From Nemertoderma westbladi (lineage: Eukaryota > Xenacoelomorpha > Nemertodermatida > Nemertodermatidae): DNA of 64,000 nt. This document shows, piece after piece, positions 50,901 to 61,497 of the stretch. The stretch spans positions 1 to 64,000 of the forward strand of contig JAUCBJ010000137.1 in NCBI GenBank assembly GCA_032718475.1, given 5' to 3'. Numbering within the stretch: position 1 is the first letter of the stretch; each line of letters opens with the position of its first letter. A model generated the notes under the pieces. It saw nothing but the letters and a program-made list of their open reading frames with translations. It ran no database searches and was not told where the DNA came from. A program made the translations under genes and the position numbers.

Positions 50901-52346
50901 TACGTTAGCAAAACCTCAAAGGACGTAAGTAAATACAAGGCTCGAACCAAAGATAGGAGAGAACAGGTTGCCAAGACTCCTCCTCAGTCTCCTAACAGAA
51001 TGCACGGAAGAAAGACCGAAGAAAGAACGAGAGTGCATCAAGTTACCCAAGGTAAAGTGAGTAACATCAAACCAAACTGTGCGCTGTGCGACGGGACCCA
51101 CCGTTTGAGTGCGTGTGCTGAATTTCTAAAGAAATCCCTTGTAGACAGACGTGCAGTCATGTGGGATAAGCGGTTATGCTATAATTGCCTCAGATCAGGA
51201 CACCAACGGCGAACCTGTTACTCCGACGTAAAGTGTGCAAAGTGTGGCGCGAAACATCACATCTTGTTACACAGTGAGTTCGAACGAGACAACCCGAGTC
51301 AGGTAAGTGAGCCCGAACTACATGTCCAATTCAGTGATGTAAATGACACTGATCAAGAATCTGAGATGGAAGGATTCTATACGGACGAATTCTCCGACGC
51401 CAACGAATCCTGTTACCTAATAAATACCGCAGTGTATCGAGCACTTACGTATGAAAAGGACACTGACAATGAGTTCCCCCCAACTACCTTTGACAGACAA
51501 CCATCTTGGAAAGCGCCAACTTCCAACGTAGGAATCAGAGAATTTCCTGTAGTACAGGTAAGAGTTCACGGTCCTAACAAAAGTTACATAGTGAACGCCC
51601 TCCTTGACTCCGGCAGCACAGGAACATTCATCGATCAAGAACTAGCCGAAGATATCTTTGCTGGACAACCCAAATTCCGGACTAAATTGAATATGTCAGG
51701 AATTATGCAGGTTTGGAAATCTACCCTAACAGCAGATTACTATGTAGGTGTGTTGTCCACCCCCCAGGATAAATTAGGAGCACAAGGTATAAGGTCGGTA
51801 AAAATGGTGGCTATAAAGAACTTCGCTACTACCCAAGCAGACCTTTATAATTGGGACGAGGATGAGAGCATCCAACATCTTAAGATACCTCGATTCCAGA
51901 CAGATTATCCTGGAGTGCAAATACTCATCGGCCAAAACGCGCATGAGGCGCTCGAGACATTGGAGAAACGGCCTGCTCAACCGCAGCCACTGCAAACCTA
52001 TGCGGTAAGAACTAGAGTAGGTTGGTACTTTACTGGCCCTTCCCGCAGAACTCTCGAAGAGAGAATGCCACAAGAACGAATATACCAAGTAAACGATTGG
52101 GAAGTGGAGAGCAGTGAGGTGGAAGAACTAACTGAGGGAACACCATACTCCTCAGATAATGACGACATCTACCAACACTTCGATGAAGAGAACACAATCG
52201 ACCTACTTACAGAAAACAAAACGTGGAAAAACCAGGTGAACCTATGTCAACTGATTCGCCCATCTGGACCCATTGATTACAATGACGAACTAAATGATGA
52301 GATAGAGCGCTACAACGCTAGAACTCGGGACGAACTCGCCGTATGA
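47901..52346 (+). CDS. BEL/Pao gag and aspartic protease (BEL-4)
   Basis: 1481 codons from the ATG at 47901 to a TGA at 52344-52346. Residues about 380-450 are an Ala/Glu-rich helix (EAKAAAAVEAAEAKAAAAV). About 765-890 is the DUF1759 gag domain (VKFNGDEMKWLPFNEYYKDS; WDTLNIRYGNKDNI). About 1060-1125 is a knuckle cluster: CALCDGTHRLSAC, CYNCLRSGHQRRTC, CAKCGAKHHILLH. About 1220-1350 is the retropepsin-like protease (DUF1758) with the active-site box LLDSGSTGTFID near 1235. After the TGA the same frame runs straight on into RT, so gag and pol were probably one polyprotein, as usual in this superfamily. The TGA is either a disabling mutation or a readthrough site. Confidence 0.9.
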   Translation: MSDTQQNLSDSLIDTTICDTDRSVQRLRKGFSSPPTERKVIPPVVVSDPRLIQHRRSIIGTRAQVKRNQEAAVQQQQHPSQETCSQRPDTSSSSDTVELTPERGVQMAATAYSDPLLTLPAAVLTTILIAVEEHQADWARSKRATQDSYAGYAREELMSIVESQWNFPRPGLPLDLSEATWEDIHRMGVTKDTMDPAVWKRSAAGYVQGFFGSLERLEEQLFRQPQGPQEQEELLYQVRERTLRIRLILSAFEETSKRRQDTSLQVAVKTWFQWVGLKEQETAQWKSQLAERPTYEEPTDATLSQEESEGIAERPRTRDAIDIYLSDYQRFLGDEELRRRLAGLRPNSEGAKLVLDSIDAEMSAANQAKFDEKLRLARVQEEQVKKKRIEGRKAVAAAKAAASVEEAKAAAAVEAAEAKAAAAVEAAKAAAAMALAEAEQRASEETTQLELENLQETQDCINKQLTASQMQMRSRSTPKRQGYTSSEEGETTDPEGGGNRSHLSRRRKTYHRHQLPDLPPAVRRQLTSTDLGSTEPTDQIIKVKGLPTIVDEPEIIRPVVPKSTPVLETPVLPELNSKFPLHSTTLPVPGRTVHANIPVLGTEREIKDLSPVVPLRPATMLATPASAVEWVEEGWRGMNLLLGQMQETVHQLKGTVRESRLELQDVQQSITLERDKLVNIQKGIPIPPVALCQPVRSEVLHAQGVEPTRIYTASEVETPIANPIKGDYKPVVNDIPYRPDNDPRNLYTDNSILNNTMAQESFTRQMARTEARQAVKVGEIVKFNGDEMKWLPFNEYYKDSIQNSVLSNGEKLRFLIKCLEGPPKLMALKFIGHPEGLRQVWDTLNIRYGNKDNIAKYLYAKLVAPRNFLSSGIIEFSDEIQEICRQLDWLGKSHEYQSSMVIGAVVSTLPKGGVCTHWDKKVLYMNEQQRRSPTMADLMSFLDGEVKLQLIKQSREKTSENKVSEKPVSRRRVTPVCYTDDGESQASQEEDSGKDTDRSYYVSKTSKDVSKYKARTKDRREQVAKTPPQSPNRMHGRKTEERTRVHQVTQGKVSNIKPNCALCDGTHRLSACAEFLKKSLVDRRAVMWDKRLCYNCLRSGHQRRTCYSDVKCAKCGAKHHILLHSEFERDNPSQVSEPELHVQFSDVNDTDQESEMEGFYTDEFSDANESCYLINTAVYRALTYEKDTDNEFPPTTFDRQPSWKAPTSNVGIREFPVVQVRVHGPNKSYIVNALLDSGSTGTFIDQELAEDIFAGQPKFRTKLNMSGIMQVWKSTLTADYYVGVLSTPQDKLGAQGIRSVKMVAIKNFATTQADLYNWDEDESIQHLKIPRFQTDYPGVQILIGQNAHEALETLEKRPAQPQPLQTYAVRTRVGWYFTGPSRRTLEERMPQERIYQVNDWEVESSEVEELTEGTPYSSDNDDIYQHFDEENTIDLLTENKTWKNQVNLCQLIRPSGPIDYNDELNDEIERYNARTRDELAV

Positions 52347-55112
52347 TTCTTTACTCAAGAATTGGTAGAGCCCAATTCATACGATAAGGCCCTATCGATA
52401 GAAGAAGAAAGAGCCAAGCAAATCCAGGAAACATCTACCCGTTTTTTAAAAGATCAAGGCAGATATGAAATCGGCCTACCATTGCGAAAACGAGAACCTA
52501 GATTTATAAATAACAGACCCTTGGCAGAGAAAAGAATCACTCAATTACATCGACGCCTTACGGCTAACGCTTCAGCTAAAGAAATGTACCAAACTCAATT
52601 GAAGAAATTTATTACAAAGGGATACGCGGAGCGAGTACCGGAAGGAACACCAGTAACTGAGAGAACGTATTACTTAACACATCATTACATTCCCAAACCC
52701 GGTAAACCCCATGAAGTACGAGTCGTATTCGATGGCTCTGCTCTATATATGGGCCAATCCCTCAATTCCGAGTTGTTACCAGGACCCAACTTACTCCAAT
52801 CCTTGTTGGGAATACTTTTAAGATTAAGACAATATTCCATCGCGTTCGCCTCCGATATAGAAGGAATGTTCTTACAAGTCAAGGCGCTGGATAGAGATAG
52901 AGACAGCCTGAGATTTCTGTGGTGGCCTGAAGGAGATCTCAACCAGAAACCGGTAGAGTACTGGATGACCATCCAGGCTTTTGGGATCATATCAAGCCCT
53001 TCCAACGCCTGCTCCGTGGTGCGGACCACTGCGAATGACAACCAAGACGCCTTCTCAAAAGAGGTGATAGACAACATCAAGCGTAATATATACATGGACT
53101 ATAATTTAAGGTCCCTTCCATCAGTAGAAGAAGCCATTGATGTCGCGAAAGGAACGGTAGAGTGTTTGAAAAGAGGTGGATTTCGACTGACGAAATTCAC
53201 TAGCAACTCCCGTGAGTTTCTGGAAGCGATACCGGTAGAAGACCGAGGAGCGAAAGACCTAGACTTAATAAAGGATGATCTTCCAGAAACCAAGACGCTT
53301 GGCTTGAAGTGGGACACTGAAAGAGATATCCTGTTTTTTCAGCTAAAACAGCGAGATAATCCAGTTCAGACCAAACGGATTTGTTTAAGTATCCTGAGCA
53401 CTTATTTCGACCCATTGGGATTTATTAGCCCAGTTATATTGATTGCTCGGAGTTTAGTACAACAAATGTGGCTTGAAAACCACTCATGGGACGATCCACT
53501 TAAGGGAGAACTGTTAAAGAAATGGATGAAATGGGAAGATTCTCTACCTGCCATCGAGAGCTTTGTAATTTCCCGTGCATATTTTGGTCATGTTCTTCCT
53601 ACGTATTCCTATCAACTCCATGTGTTTGGAGACGCCAGCGACATGGGAATAGGTATAGTAGCATATCTGCGAGTCGAAACTCCTGATGGAATCAAAGTCG
53701 CCTTGGTTACCTCTAAGGCATTGATTAACAACAAGTTAAAGGTTCCTCGAGCGGAGTTAAAAGCTGCTTTATACGCTACAGCCATCGGCCGGAACGTAAC
53801 AGAACAAATCGACTATTCACTGGAGAAAACTGTTTATTGGACCGACGCCTTACTCGTGTTGGAGTATATAACCAATGAAGTCTGTCAGTTCAGCGTTTTT
53901 GTTACTAACAGGGTAGCTATTATTCTTAGTCGCACAAAGATAGATCAATGGAGACATTGCCCTGGTACGATTAATCCAGCCGATATCGCCTCCAGGGGAG
54001 CGACTCCACAGGAACTGATAGATACTCCAGACTGGTTGAGTGGACCCGACTTCCTGAGTAAGGAAGAGGATGAATGGCCTCCTCACCTTACTACTGCGGA
54101 GATTAGACAAGCCAAGGGAGCGGAGAAAGTCAAACCTAAAACCCGGGCGAGTAAATCGAAGTTATTTAAACCGACGATCGATCTATCTGTATTACATACT
54201 TCCGGAAACGATGCTTCGGATCCACAATCCCTCGCCACAAATAAGTCTGTTGTGGAAATTAGAGATAGAGATTGGAAATCTGGAACACCAGACGTCTCGC
54301 AAGGAATCTCACCCCTGCTGCAGAGAGCAATGCATAACTACAGTTCCTGGAATCGGCTCTGTAAAGCCGTCACATATTTAAGGCAATGTTTTCATCATCA
54401 CTACTCCAAGACGAAGACCATTAGTGATAACGCTCCATTGACATCTGCGCAAGTTCATGTTATTAAAAATTTACCCAAATATAAGACATCCGACCGGTTT
54501 CTAAAGGAAAAAATCAGTTACCAAGAGCATGAAGAAACCAATAAGCAGATACTGAGACTCCTGCAATGCTATGAGGATTCCGATAAGTACTTCCTGTTGT
54601 TGAGAAATCCGCAGATGCGCTTAAGGGATCGCTTCTCTAGCACAATGATAGATGGGTTAATACGTGTTGGAGGAAGGCTCACCAATGCGCCATTATCCTT
54701 TGACACTAAATTCCCCACACTCATTAGAAATCTTGAAGTACAAATCAAGATGATTGTAGATGTTCACAGTAAACTTTATCATGCTGGTAGAGAACGAGTT
54801 CTTAGCGAAATTCGAACTCGCTATTATTTTGATAAACCCCGTAGAGCTCTGAACCAAGTTCTTAGGAACTGCATACCCTGTAGGAAAGCATTCAGTAGGC
54901 CTTTAACACAGCGAGAGGCAGAATTACCTAGGGAACGAGTAAGCTTCTATGAACCACCTTTTACCAATACTGGTGTAGATTTATTTGGCCCTATTGAAGT
55001 ATATCGTGCTAGGACTATAGTCAAGAGATGGTGTGTCATCTTCGTATGCATGACTTGTAGAGCCATCCATCTCGATATGGTGAACGATCTATCTACCAAC
55101 AGCTTCGTCTTA
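52347..55112 (+). pseudogene. BEL/Pao RT, RNase H and integrase N-half (BEL-4)
   Basis: In frame with the upstream gag-protease. RT: TYYLTHHYIPKPGKPHEVRV, FASDIEGMFLQV (first Asp), then YMDY at 53091-53102 where YMDD is expected, so the last catalytic Asp is replaced by Tyr (GAC TAT). RNase H (Pao type): FGDASDMGIGIV, RAELKAAL, WTDALLVLEY and NPADIASRG, all acidic residues present. Integrase: zinc-binding HHCC part (HAGRERVLSEIRTRYYF; CIPCRKAF) and the first Asp (NTGVDLFGPIEV). It is cut at 55112 by the BEL-5 LTR; the remaining two integrase acids are gone. Confidence 0.9.
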
Positions 55113-57151
55113 TGTTAAACAAACTACCCCGGCCTAACCAATAAAGACACAAAACTGCTCTATTTATTAGACAGGGCAATCAGGAGCGTATTATTGCTAA
55201 TGTGAGGGGCTGCTAAATACAAAACCGCTACTTACCATTAGATGGCGCTAACCTGCCGTCCGCTAATATGTTTTACTAATTTTCTACGGCTCCTGCTAAT
55301 TTCTTGTTCCTTTCTCTACCAATTACTCGATAGAGAGCTAACTGTTCGAATATATGAGCCACGCGGGAATAACCAAAACAACAAACCCGAATCGGCTCCC
55401 TAAGCTGACTTAAAACGAGTGTGAGAGGTTTTACACTCAGAGTATATTCTTACGCCTAATCTTACTGTTAAAGTACGCCAATGCCTACGTCTTTTCTAAT
55501 CGCGAATACTGGGGGTTCCCTAACGGAATGTGTGAATGCGAGAATATTTAAAATAATCAAAGTGGTACAGTGTTTATTAGGGCTAATACCTATAGTGGGA
55601 CTAAACTTGTCTGCGGCTGGCTTTAGGCCAGCAAATTACTAATGCGTTTTGCGTACTGAATACTGCTATCTAGCTTATTGCCCGCTAATTCAAATAACCG
55701 CCCAGCGTGAATAGTTAACGGTACTCTAATTATTACCTTAGCTACTCTCCGCTATGCTGCGTACTAATTCTTAATTTTACTAATTAATTACAGTCACAAA
55801 TATGTAACAGCCTAAAATACTGTATTACTTTGACCTAATCAGTAATTATTTACAGTAAACTAAGAGATAGAAATCAATCAAAGGGAAAAGAGCGCCTATC
55901 TAAGCATTCGTAATCTTAGGCACACTTTAGTAACACACCAATCAGCGTCAGCAATCACAGCTCGCAATGCGCGATTCGCAATTGTACAATCCGCAATGCA
56001 CGCAATTCGCAATTACACAGCACAATATAATAATTCGCAATACATGCAATTCGCAATTGTAAAGCACGCAGACCTCTCCCAGGTACATCTAGGCTTCCTA
56101 ACTAACCCAATTTCTGCCCCCTAACGCTACAAATTGAGACAAAATCTGGATCATCAGCCCCCTAATTACTGTACCAGCGAGCTGCCCCCACGATACAATG
56201 CAAATTGCCCGACCGCAACGGTGACCCCCCGCCAGCGTTGCTCGCCTTTGAATCCTCCGCTCCCTTCGTCGCTAACCCCCCGATGTGCCCACCGCCTACT
56301 GGCACCTTAGCCCTCCATTATGCTAATAGCTACCGTAGCGGCGCATGCAAATCACAAAGTCTGACAGTCTAAAGAAATCCCGTGGGATTATTGCGTAGAA
56401 AGGAATCACATAGAACCATTAACAAAAGGTAGAAATCATAGTTCCGGTTGTAATTAGCAGTAATCGATAGGATTAATTGAGAAACACAATCAAGAATAAT
56501 CGCACTAGCAAATCATTTTAAGAAATTAATCGAAAATAGCAAATTGCAGAAATACGCTAAAATATCCGTCAAAAAGGTGAATAGGGACAGCTCAGCAAGT
56601 ACAGGGGTGATAGCATGAGCTCTACCGGCAAGCCGCCAATTTATAGGTGATCCGAATGGGGTGATGCAATAGGGTGACTCAATCGCTCTCCTATTGGCTC
56701 TCCAGTCCGCGCTAGCATTAGACCAAGCTGGAAGCAGTTAGTCCAATAAGGAGGCCGGATTGTAGCCCTATTGCTGCCCAAACCTCAAATTATTACCATA
56801 TATGGTAATGGATCATGTCCCTGGCTGCTGAATGGCCAGGACAGCGTCCCTATATGCTAGCCCTATTGATGCTAATATCAGCAAGCACAAAATCCAGGGT
56901 CCGACTAAACTTGCTACCCTGGAACTATCTACATATATCCTAAAACAAAATTACGTAGGTAGGGCTACATATTATACAAAATGGATGGATTCAAATATAT
57001 GGGCGTTTTGGTTTCCTTATCTAAATGTCACCGCACTGTGCCTTATCTAAATAATTATACTGCACAATAACAAACATATTATACTGTATGATGGCTAATA
57101 ATGTGGATACAGCGCCATATACCGTAACACCGCTCCAAGGGAAATCATACA
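55113..57151 (-). repeat. 3' LTR of BEL-5, about 2.04 kb
   Basis: Begins TGTTAAAC directly after the last BEL-4 codon at 55112 and ends CA at 57150-57151 next to the polypurine tract. It aligns with 17591-18819 plus 22535-23343 at perhaps 80-85 percent, with extra GCAATTCGCAATT repeats at 55945-56060 and a short insertion at 57062-57085. The frame at 56832-57050 matches one in BEL-3 but is LTR DNA. Confidence 0.8.
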
Positions 57152-57163
57152 ATGTTTCCCTCC
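57152..57163 (-). promoter_or_regulatory. Candidate polypurine tract of BEL-5
   Basis: Minus strand GGAGGGAAACAT followed directly by TG of the LTR; identical to 8875-8886. Conservation in two diverged copies at the LTR edge supports the role. Confidence 0.55.
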
Positions 57164-57984
57164 AATTGTAGAAGAGTATAAGGTGATGTATACAAAACAA
57201 AATAAATTTCTTTCAAATAATCTAAAATAACTTGATACTATAATAATGATGCTACTATTTACAAATATTGCCATAGATATTGCATAATGATTACTACATA
57301 CAAATTAAATTTACAAAATATTATCTCTCTTACTGTTTAACGATAATTACATACAAATTAAATTTACAAAATATTGTTTCTCGTTCGTTCTACATAATTA
57401 CATACATACAAAATACAGGTAACTACATACAAAATTAAAATTACAAAAATATTATCTCTTTCATGTCCCCCATTTCCCATCTCAAATTAACGATCAACAT
57501 TAACAAGATAAACTAAATATAAACGTATTTGAGGCTAGATTTTTAACTAAATTGCATTAAAGGCCGATAATCAAACTAAATATAAAATACGTAATAATTT
57601 CTTTCATTTTCGGACTTTACTTAATTTCTTATAAAAAACGCAAATCATCTTGGTTTGATGATTGCTCAGGTAAGTGAAAGGAGTAAGCCAAACCCGCGGG
57701 TTTGTCTCCCCAATCACTTCCTTTGCCTCTTTCAATAAACTTTAGAGCAAATAAAGTCATATACACAAAATCAAATATAGTATAGGCTCAAAATCATATT
57801 TCCAACGGACTATAAAATAAAATTATTTCCTTCCAATATTTTTGGCCTTCGAAAATAAAATTCTAAAATATGGATATGACTAGTGTATATGAGTCCAGTC
57901 GAATGATTGATCAAAACCTACGATATACATCAGAGCGACGATGATGTATATGTCTAGAGTCTGTCGCTCCGTGATATTATAGTC
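57164..57984. other. BEL-5 3' untranslated region
   Basis: No gene. It aligns with 8887-9433 of BEL-3 and adds about 270 bp of AT-rich DNA. It contains 60-bp-type repeats (57280-57450), the palindrome CCAAACCCGCGGGTTTG at 57688-57704 and the hairpin ATACATCA/TGATGTAT near 57926-57955. Confidence 0.6.
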
Positions 57985-58345
57985 TCATCGGCTAGCTCCT
58001 GGGTCTCTCGGGCTCGCTCCCTTCTCCAGATACACCAGTCTACCCCCTGTAGACTCTGTTGACGGCGTCCTTGAGGCGTCACTTCCCGGAACCGGCGACG
58101 ACGTTCCCTGGGCACCGACTATCTCCCGACTGGTGCTCCTCCCTCGGCCTCGTCCCATTTGCCGTGTCCCTGTGGGCGCCTCCGCCAACTCCTCTTTCTT
58201 CAACTATAGAATGGGACTGCTCGTCCTTGGCTTGACGCTTGCCAAGGACTCCTCCTTCTGGTACTTGCCGCGAGCTGTGAGCTCCGGCTGTTGTCTCTGT
58301 GGGCGCGGCGGTCCTGATCCTCCACTCGTTCAGAGGTCAATGACC
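57985..58345 (-). pseudogene. Post-pol protein C-terminal tail (BEL-5)
   Basis: The 72-codon frame 57985-58203 reads KKEELAEAPTGTRQMGRGRG, then STSRE, GAQGTSS and TGGRLVYLE, matching the BEL-3 tail without the in-frame TGA seen there. Upstream, to about 58345, remnants of the linker (RTAAPTETTAGA) are readable in frames that no longer join. The zinc-knuckle domain and centre are deleted between here and 58392. Confidence 0.55.
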
Positions 58346-58391
58346 CCAAACGAGTCTCCTTAGGCCGCCAATTGTGCGCTGGGTAATAAAT

Positions 58392-58799
58392 CTAGACGTA
58401 TATATCAGAGCGACGATGATATATAAAGGATTGGACATATTCGGGCTTAGTAATGCGTTCGTCGAAACTTCCCGAAATAATTTGGAGTAAATATCGTATA
58501 AACCGCGGATCGTGGGTATAGTTAGTAGACGGATGGACGGCGCGAATCTCGTCTGGATACTCAGGCGTGAGCTTCCTCTCCTGGTGAAGCGAAGTGAACG
58601 TGATCCAGGAACTCGAGTCCCGTGCCGCTTCGCGCCGCGCCTCTAGGTCCTTATAGGCTCGGTATAGCGAAATGGCCGCTGCCGTCTCTATCAAACTGGG
58701 TGTCGAACAGGGTTTAATCTCCGTATATGGATCTAAAGTCGTAACGGTCGGCGTAATGGGTCTCGGAGGTCGCTTTCCGCTGAAGTCGATACTGATCAT
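58392..58799 (-). pseudogene. Post-pol protein second segment, truncated (BEL-5)
   Basis: Starts MISIDFSGKRPPRPITPTVT. Its first 80 residues match BEL-3 12007-11750, without the ten residues added there by the palindrome. It then departs at about 58550 into NYTHDPRFIRYLLQIISGSF and ends in hairpin DNA at 58392. Its ATG overlaps the stop of the preceding ORF as ATGA (58799-58796); in BEL-3 one extra base makes the two a single frame. Confidence 0.55.
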
Positions 58800-59383
58800 C
58801 GGGTGCTCATCGGGTAACCTCCCTCGTTATATCTAAGGAACTGGTGAGCTTGACATCGCGTTAATATCGGTTCTGGATGTTGCTCGTCTAGTCGGTCGGG
58901 AATCGCCACGTCTTGCTTATTCATGCATTCACCACACTTGTAGAACAGCTTGAACACGCTGAAGACTTTCGGCGTCTCCTGATCCTCGCCTCGAGTCCTC
59001 CGGTACAGATGCATTCCGTCGAACTGATCTCGGATTGCAGGTAGAGGTTCTTCGTGTCGTAAATACATATTCATATGGTACAGTCGTGCGATCTCCTCAT
59101 CCGGGTCTGCACAAATGTCACATACGTCCAAAGCGAAGTCGTAAGGATACCGAGTGCGATACTCTCTCCGCAAAACTTCCATCCGGTCCCCCAACGCTCT
59201 CATTCTTTCCCTCCGTAATTCCTTATCATAAGTCGGTTTATATTTTCCGTTTAGCTCCATCACGGACCGCCCATGGTAGTAAACGTTAGAGTCTTTACAT
59301 CCTGGTCGCGCGAATGGTAGCTCCGCCTCCTCTCTGGCAGTAAATCCTCTGCGCGGTTGCGCTCTAATATCCTTCTCCATCAT
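58796..59383 (-). CDS. Post-pol protein N-terminal segment, intact (BEL-5)
   Basis: 195 codons, ATG at 59383 or 59380 (MMEKD). It is open throughout and collinear with BEL-3 12592-12014. Features: AREEAELPFARPGCKDSN, YPYDFALDVCDICADPDEE, a CX2C pair (KCGECMNKQ) and a His/Arg-rich end. A stretch of 33 residues is identical in BEL-3 while the DNA differs at 20 of 98 bases. No membrane segment. It is located where some BEL elements carry env, but nothing suggests an envelope protein. The family is unknown. Confidence 0.7.
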   Translation of the reverse strand: MMEKDIRAQPRRGFTAREEAELPFARPGCKDSNVYYHGRSVMELNGKYKPTYDKELRRERMRALGDRMEVLRREYRTRYPYDFALDVCDICADPDEEIARLYHMNMYLRHEEPLPAIRDQFDGMHLYRRTRGEDQETPKVFSVFKLFYKCGECMNKQDVAIPDRLDEQHPEPILTRCQAHQFLRYNEGGYPMSTR

Positions 59384-60143
59384 GCCTCGCGTATATACAT
59401 ATATATATATCCCAATAAGTGCCGTTACGTAACCAATTACACTGTGGGTAAATCAGTTAGATGTCGCCGAAGGACAGACCTCCCGAACCCCCCCGCCTTC
59501 CAGCAGTTCAGGTTCGACTCTCTAGATCCCGTATCTTCCTAACTAACTATCCTCTAACCTATTCCCATGCATAGCGCAAAAACTTTGGAGATAAACTGGC
59601 CGTGACCAACTCACTTTTTGATGCCCAAACTACTCCCATTACTCGTACTAAACTACAGTAGTTAGAAAGGACTATAGCCACAATACTCGACTATACCAAA
59701 CCCACAGGTTTGATAATCGAACATCACACATCCTGCAAACTACTGAGTGGGGTCCATGTACGCCTCTGGTGCTACTAACCTTTAGCACCTTAGTTGCACT
59801 GTTGGCACCAATCTGTGGAAGTTGCTAAACTCAATTTACACTCCTACGTAATATAGCCGTCACCATGGTTTTCTAAATGCTATTTTCCAGGCTTCACGAC
59901 TTTTCAAATTACTGTTTATCTATAGACGAATTCTAAAACGCGTCTATACACAGCGTCTGGAATTGTCTTGGGTTCACTTTTCTAAATTTTTAAAATTTTA
60001 ATTTTTCCAAAAATTTTGAAGATAAAATTTTGTTTTTTGATACCCACCAGACAAAACTTAACGCAAATCACCACAACCCCGCTCCTATGCATTTCCTTGT
60101 ATTTGCATACGAGGAATGCATACGAAGTGAGTTGCGTCCAACA
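59384..60143. other. Spacer between pol and post-pol region of BEL-5
   Basis: Aligned with 12593-13358. No gene; the 61-codon plus frame at 59357-59542 is antisense leader. The palindrome CCAAACCCACAGGTTTG is at 59696-59712, as in BEL-3. Confidence 0.6.
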
Positions 60144-60893
60144 CTAATTCTGTTTTGAGGCAGGAGACAAACTATAATCTCCCGTCTCGATACGTGTCTC
60201 CTCTAACAACACGATATCTTGGACCGGTCGGTCCAAGGTGTGTAAACCATTAGTTTTACACTTCTTTGGGTGCGGACACTTGCACCTAATTTTCACAGTG
60301 ACTGTGCGCACTATGTTTTGCACGTCTGGGTGTATATGCAAGATCACTCCCGTCTCCCAATACTTTCTCTTGACAATAGGTTCGGTTATCAGTACGTAAT
60401 CTCCCTTTTGGAGACTCCGAACCGTTTTGTACCACTTTGTTCTGGTGGATATGGTGGGAAGATAATATTCCCGCCAATATTCCCAGAATGTGTACGCCAC
60501 AAATTGTGTTACTTTCCAGCTTTTACGACTATATAGGTCGGCACTAATGGGTTCTGATGCCGGCACAAGAAATGCTGGACTCTGCATTAGCAAATGATTC
60601 GGCGTTAATGCAACACCGTCTGGCAACATAGCTATCGGCCTCGAGTTTAGGGTATGCTCGATTTCAATGAAAGCTGTGACCAGTTCGTCGTCGGTAAGTT
60701 GTTTGTTCACAGGCAATGTTTTGGCAATGGCCTGCTTTACAGAGCGAACTAAACGCTCCCAACTTCCTCCTCTCCAAGGACTTTCTGGAGTATTAAATCT
60801 CCACTCTACTCGTTGCGGCAAAAGTGCTGCAGAAATTTCCTTATTCTGTGCCGCTTTATGAGCCGCGTTCAACTCGCATATTCCCCCCGACAA
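60144..60893 (-). pseudogene. Integrase end and DUF5641 domain (BEL-5)
   Basis: 249-codon frame. It holds the third integrase acid in SPWRGGSWERLVRSVKQAI (Glu), EIEHTLNSRPIAML, then the DUF5641 tail (WKVTQFVAYTFWEYW; KWYKTVRSLQKGDYVLI; WETGVILHIHPDVQNIVRTV) and a Cys/Lys-rich end (RCKCPHPKKCKTNG). The integrase core at 60856-61497 is in another register; the shift lies at about 60885, within NFVGG. The frame is otherwise clean. Confidence 0.85.
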
Positions 60894-61497
60894 AGTTTGT
60901 ACCCTTATCGGAGTAGAACGCCTTTACTAGTCCTCTCCTGGCCATAAATCTCTTTAAGGCCAGGAGCAGAGATTTGGTCGACATGTCTGCCACACGCTCA
61001 ATATGTATGGCTCTACTAGCCATGCATGTCAGTAGCAGACCCCATCGCTTGTGGGTCAGCCGTCCACTCTTTGCTTCAATCGGACCAAAACAGTCCACCC
61101 CTGGGTTCGTAAAGGGTGGGTCATATGCCTGCACTCTCGCTTCCGGGAGTTCAGCCATCTCCTGTTCCAATACTCTGGCGTTCACCCTCTTGCAAACCAG
61201 ACAGGCGTCATACATAGTGCCTGCTGCCCTGCTTGGCTGCAATAGAATGAATCGCTGTCTCGCTGCCGACAAACAGTGTAACCTTCCCGCGTGATGCAAC
61301 CTCTTATGTATATCCCATAAAATCGCTCTTTGCAATTCTATTGGGTGACTAGGGATTATCACTGGGAACCTAAACTGTGAGTTAATGTCGACAGTCTGGA
61401 TTCTCGATCTATGACAAATCAAACCCTTATGGATTAATGGACTCCATTTTCTAAGGGGTTTATAGAGAACTGGTCGTTGAGCCGATAATAGATGGAA
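60856..61497 (-). pseudogene. Integrase zinc and catalytic core (BEL-5)
   Basis: In the same frame as RT/RNase H but after a TAA at 61500-61498. HHCC zinc part: HKRLHHAGRLHCLSAARQRF with CLVC. Core: NPGVDCFGPIEAK (first Asp), CMASRAIHIERV and FYSDKGTNFVGG (second Asp), then the frameshift. Integrase joins the cDNA to host DNA; with stop and shift this copy would not make an active enzyme. Confidence 0.85.
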
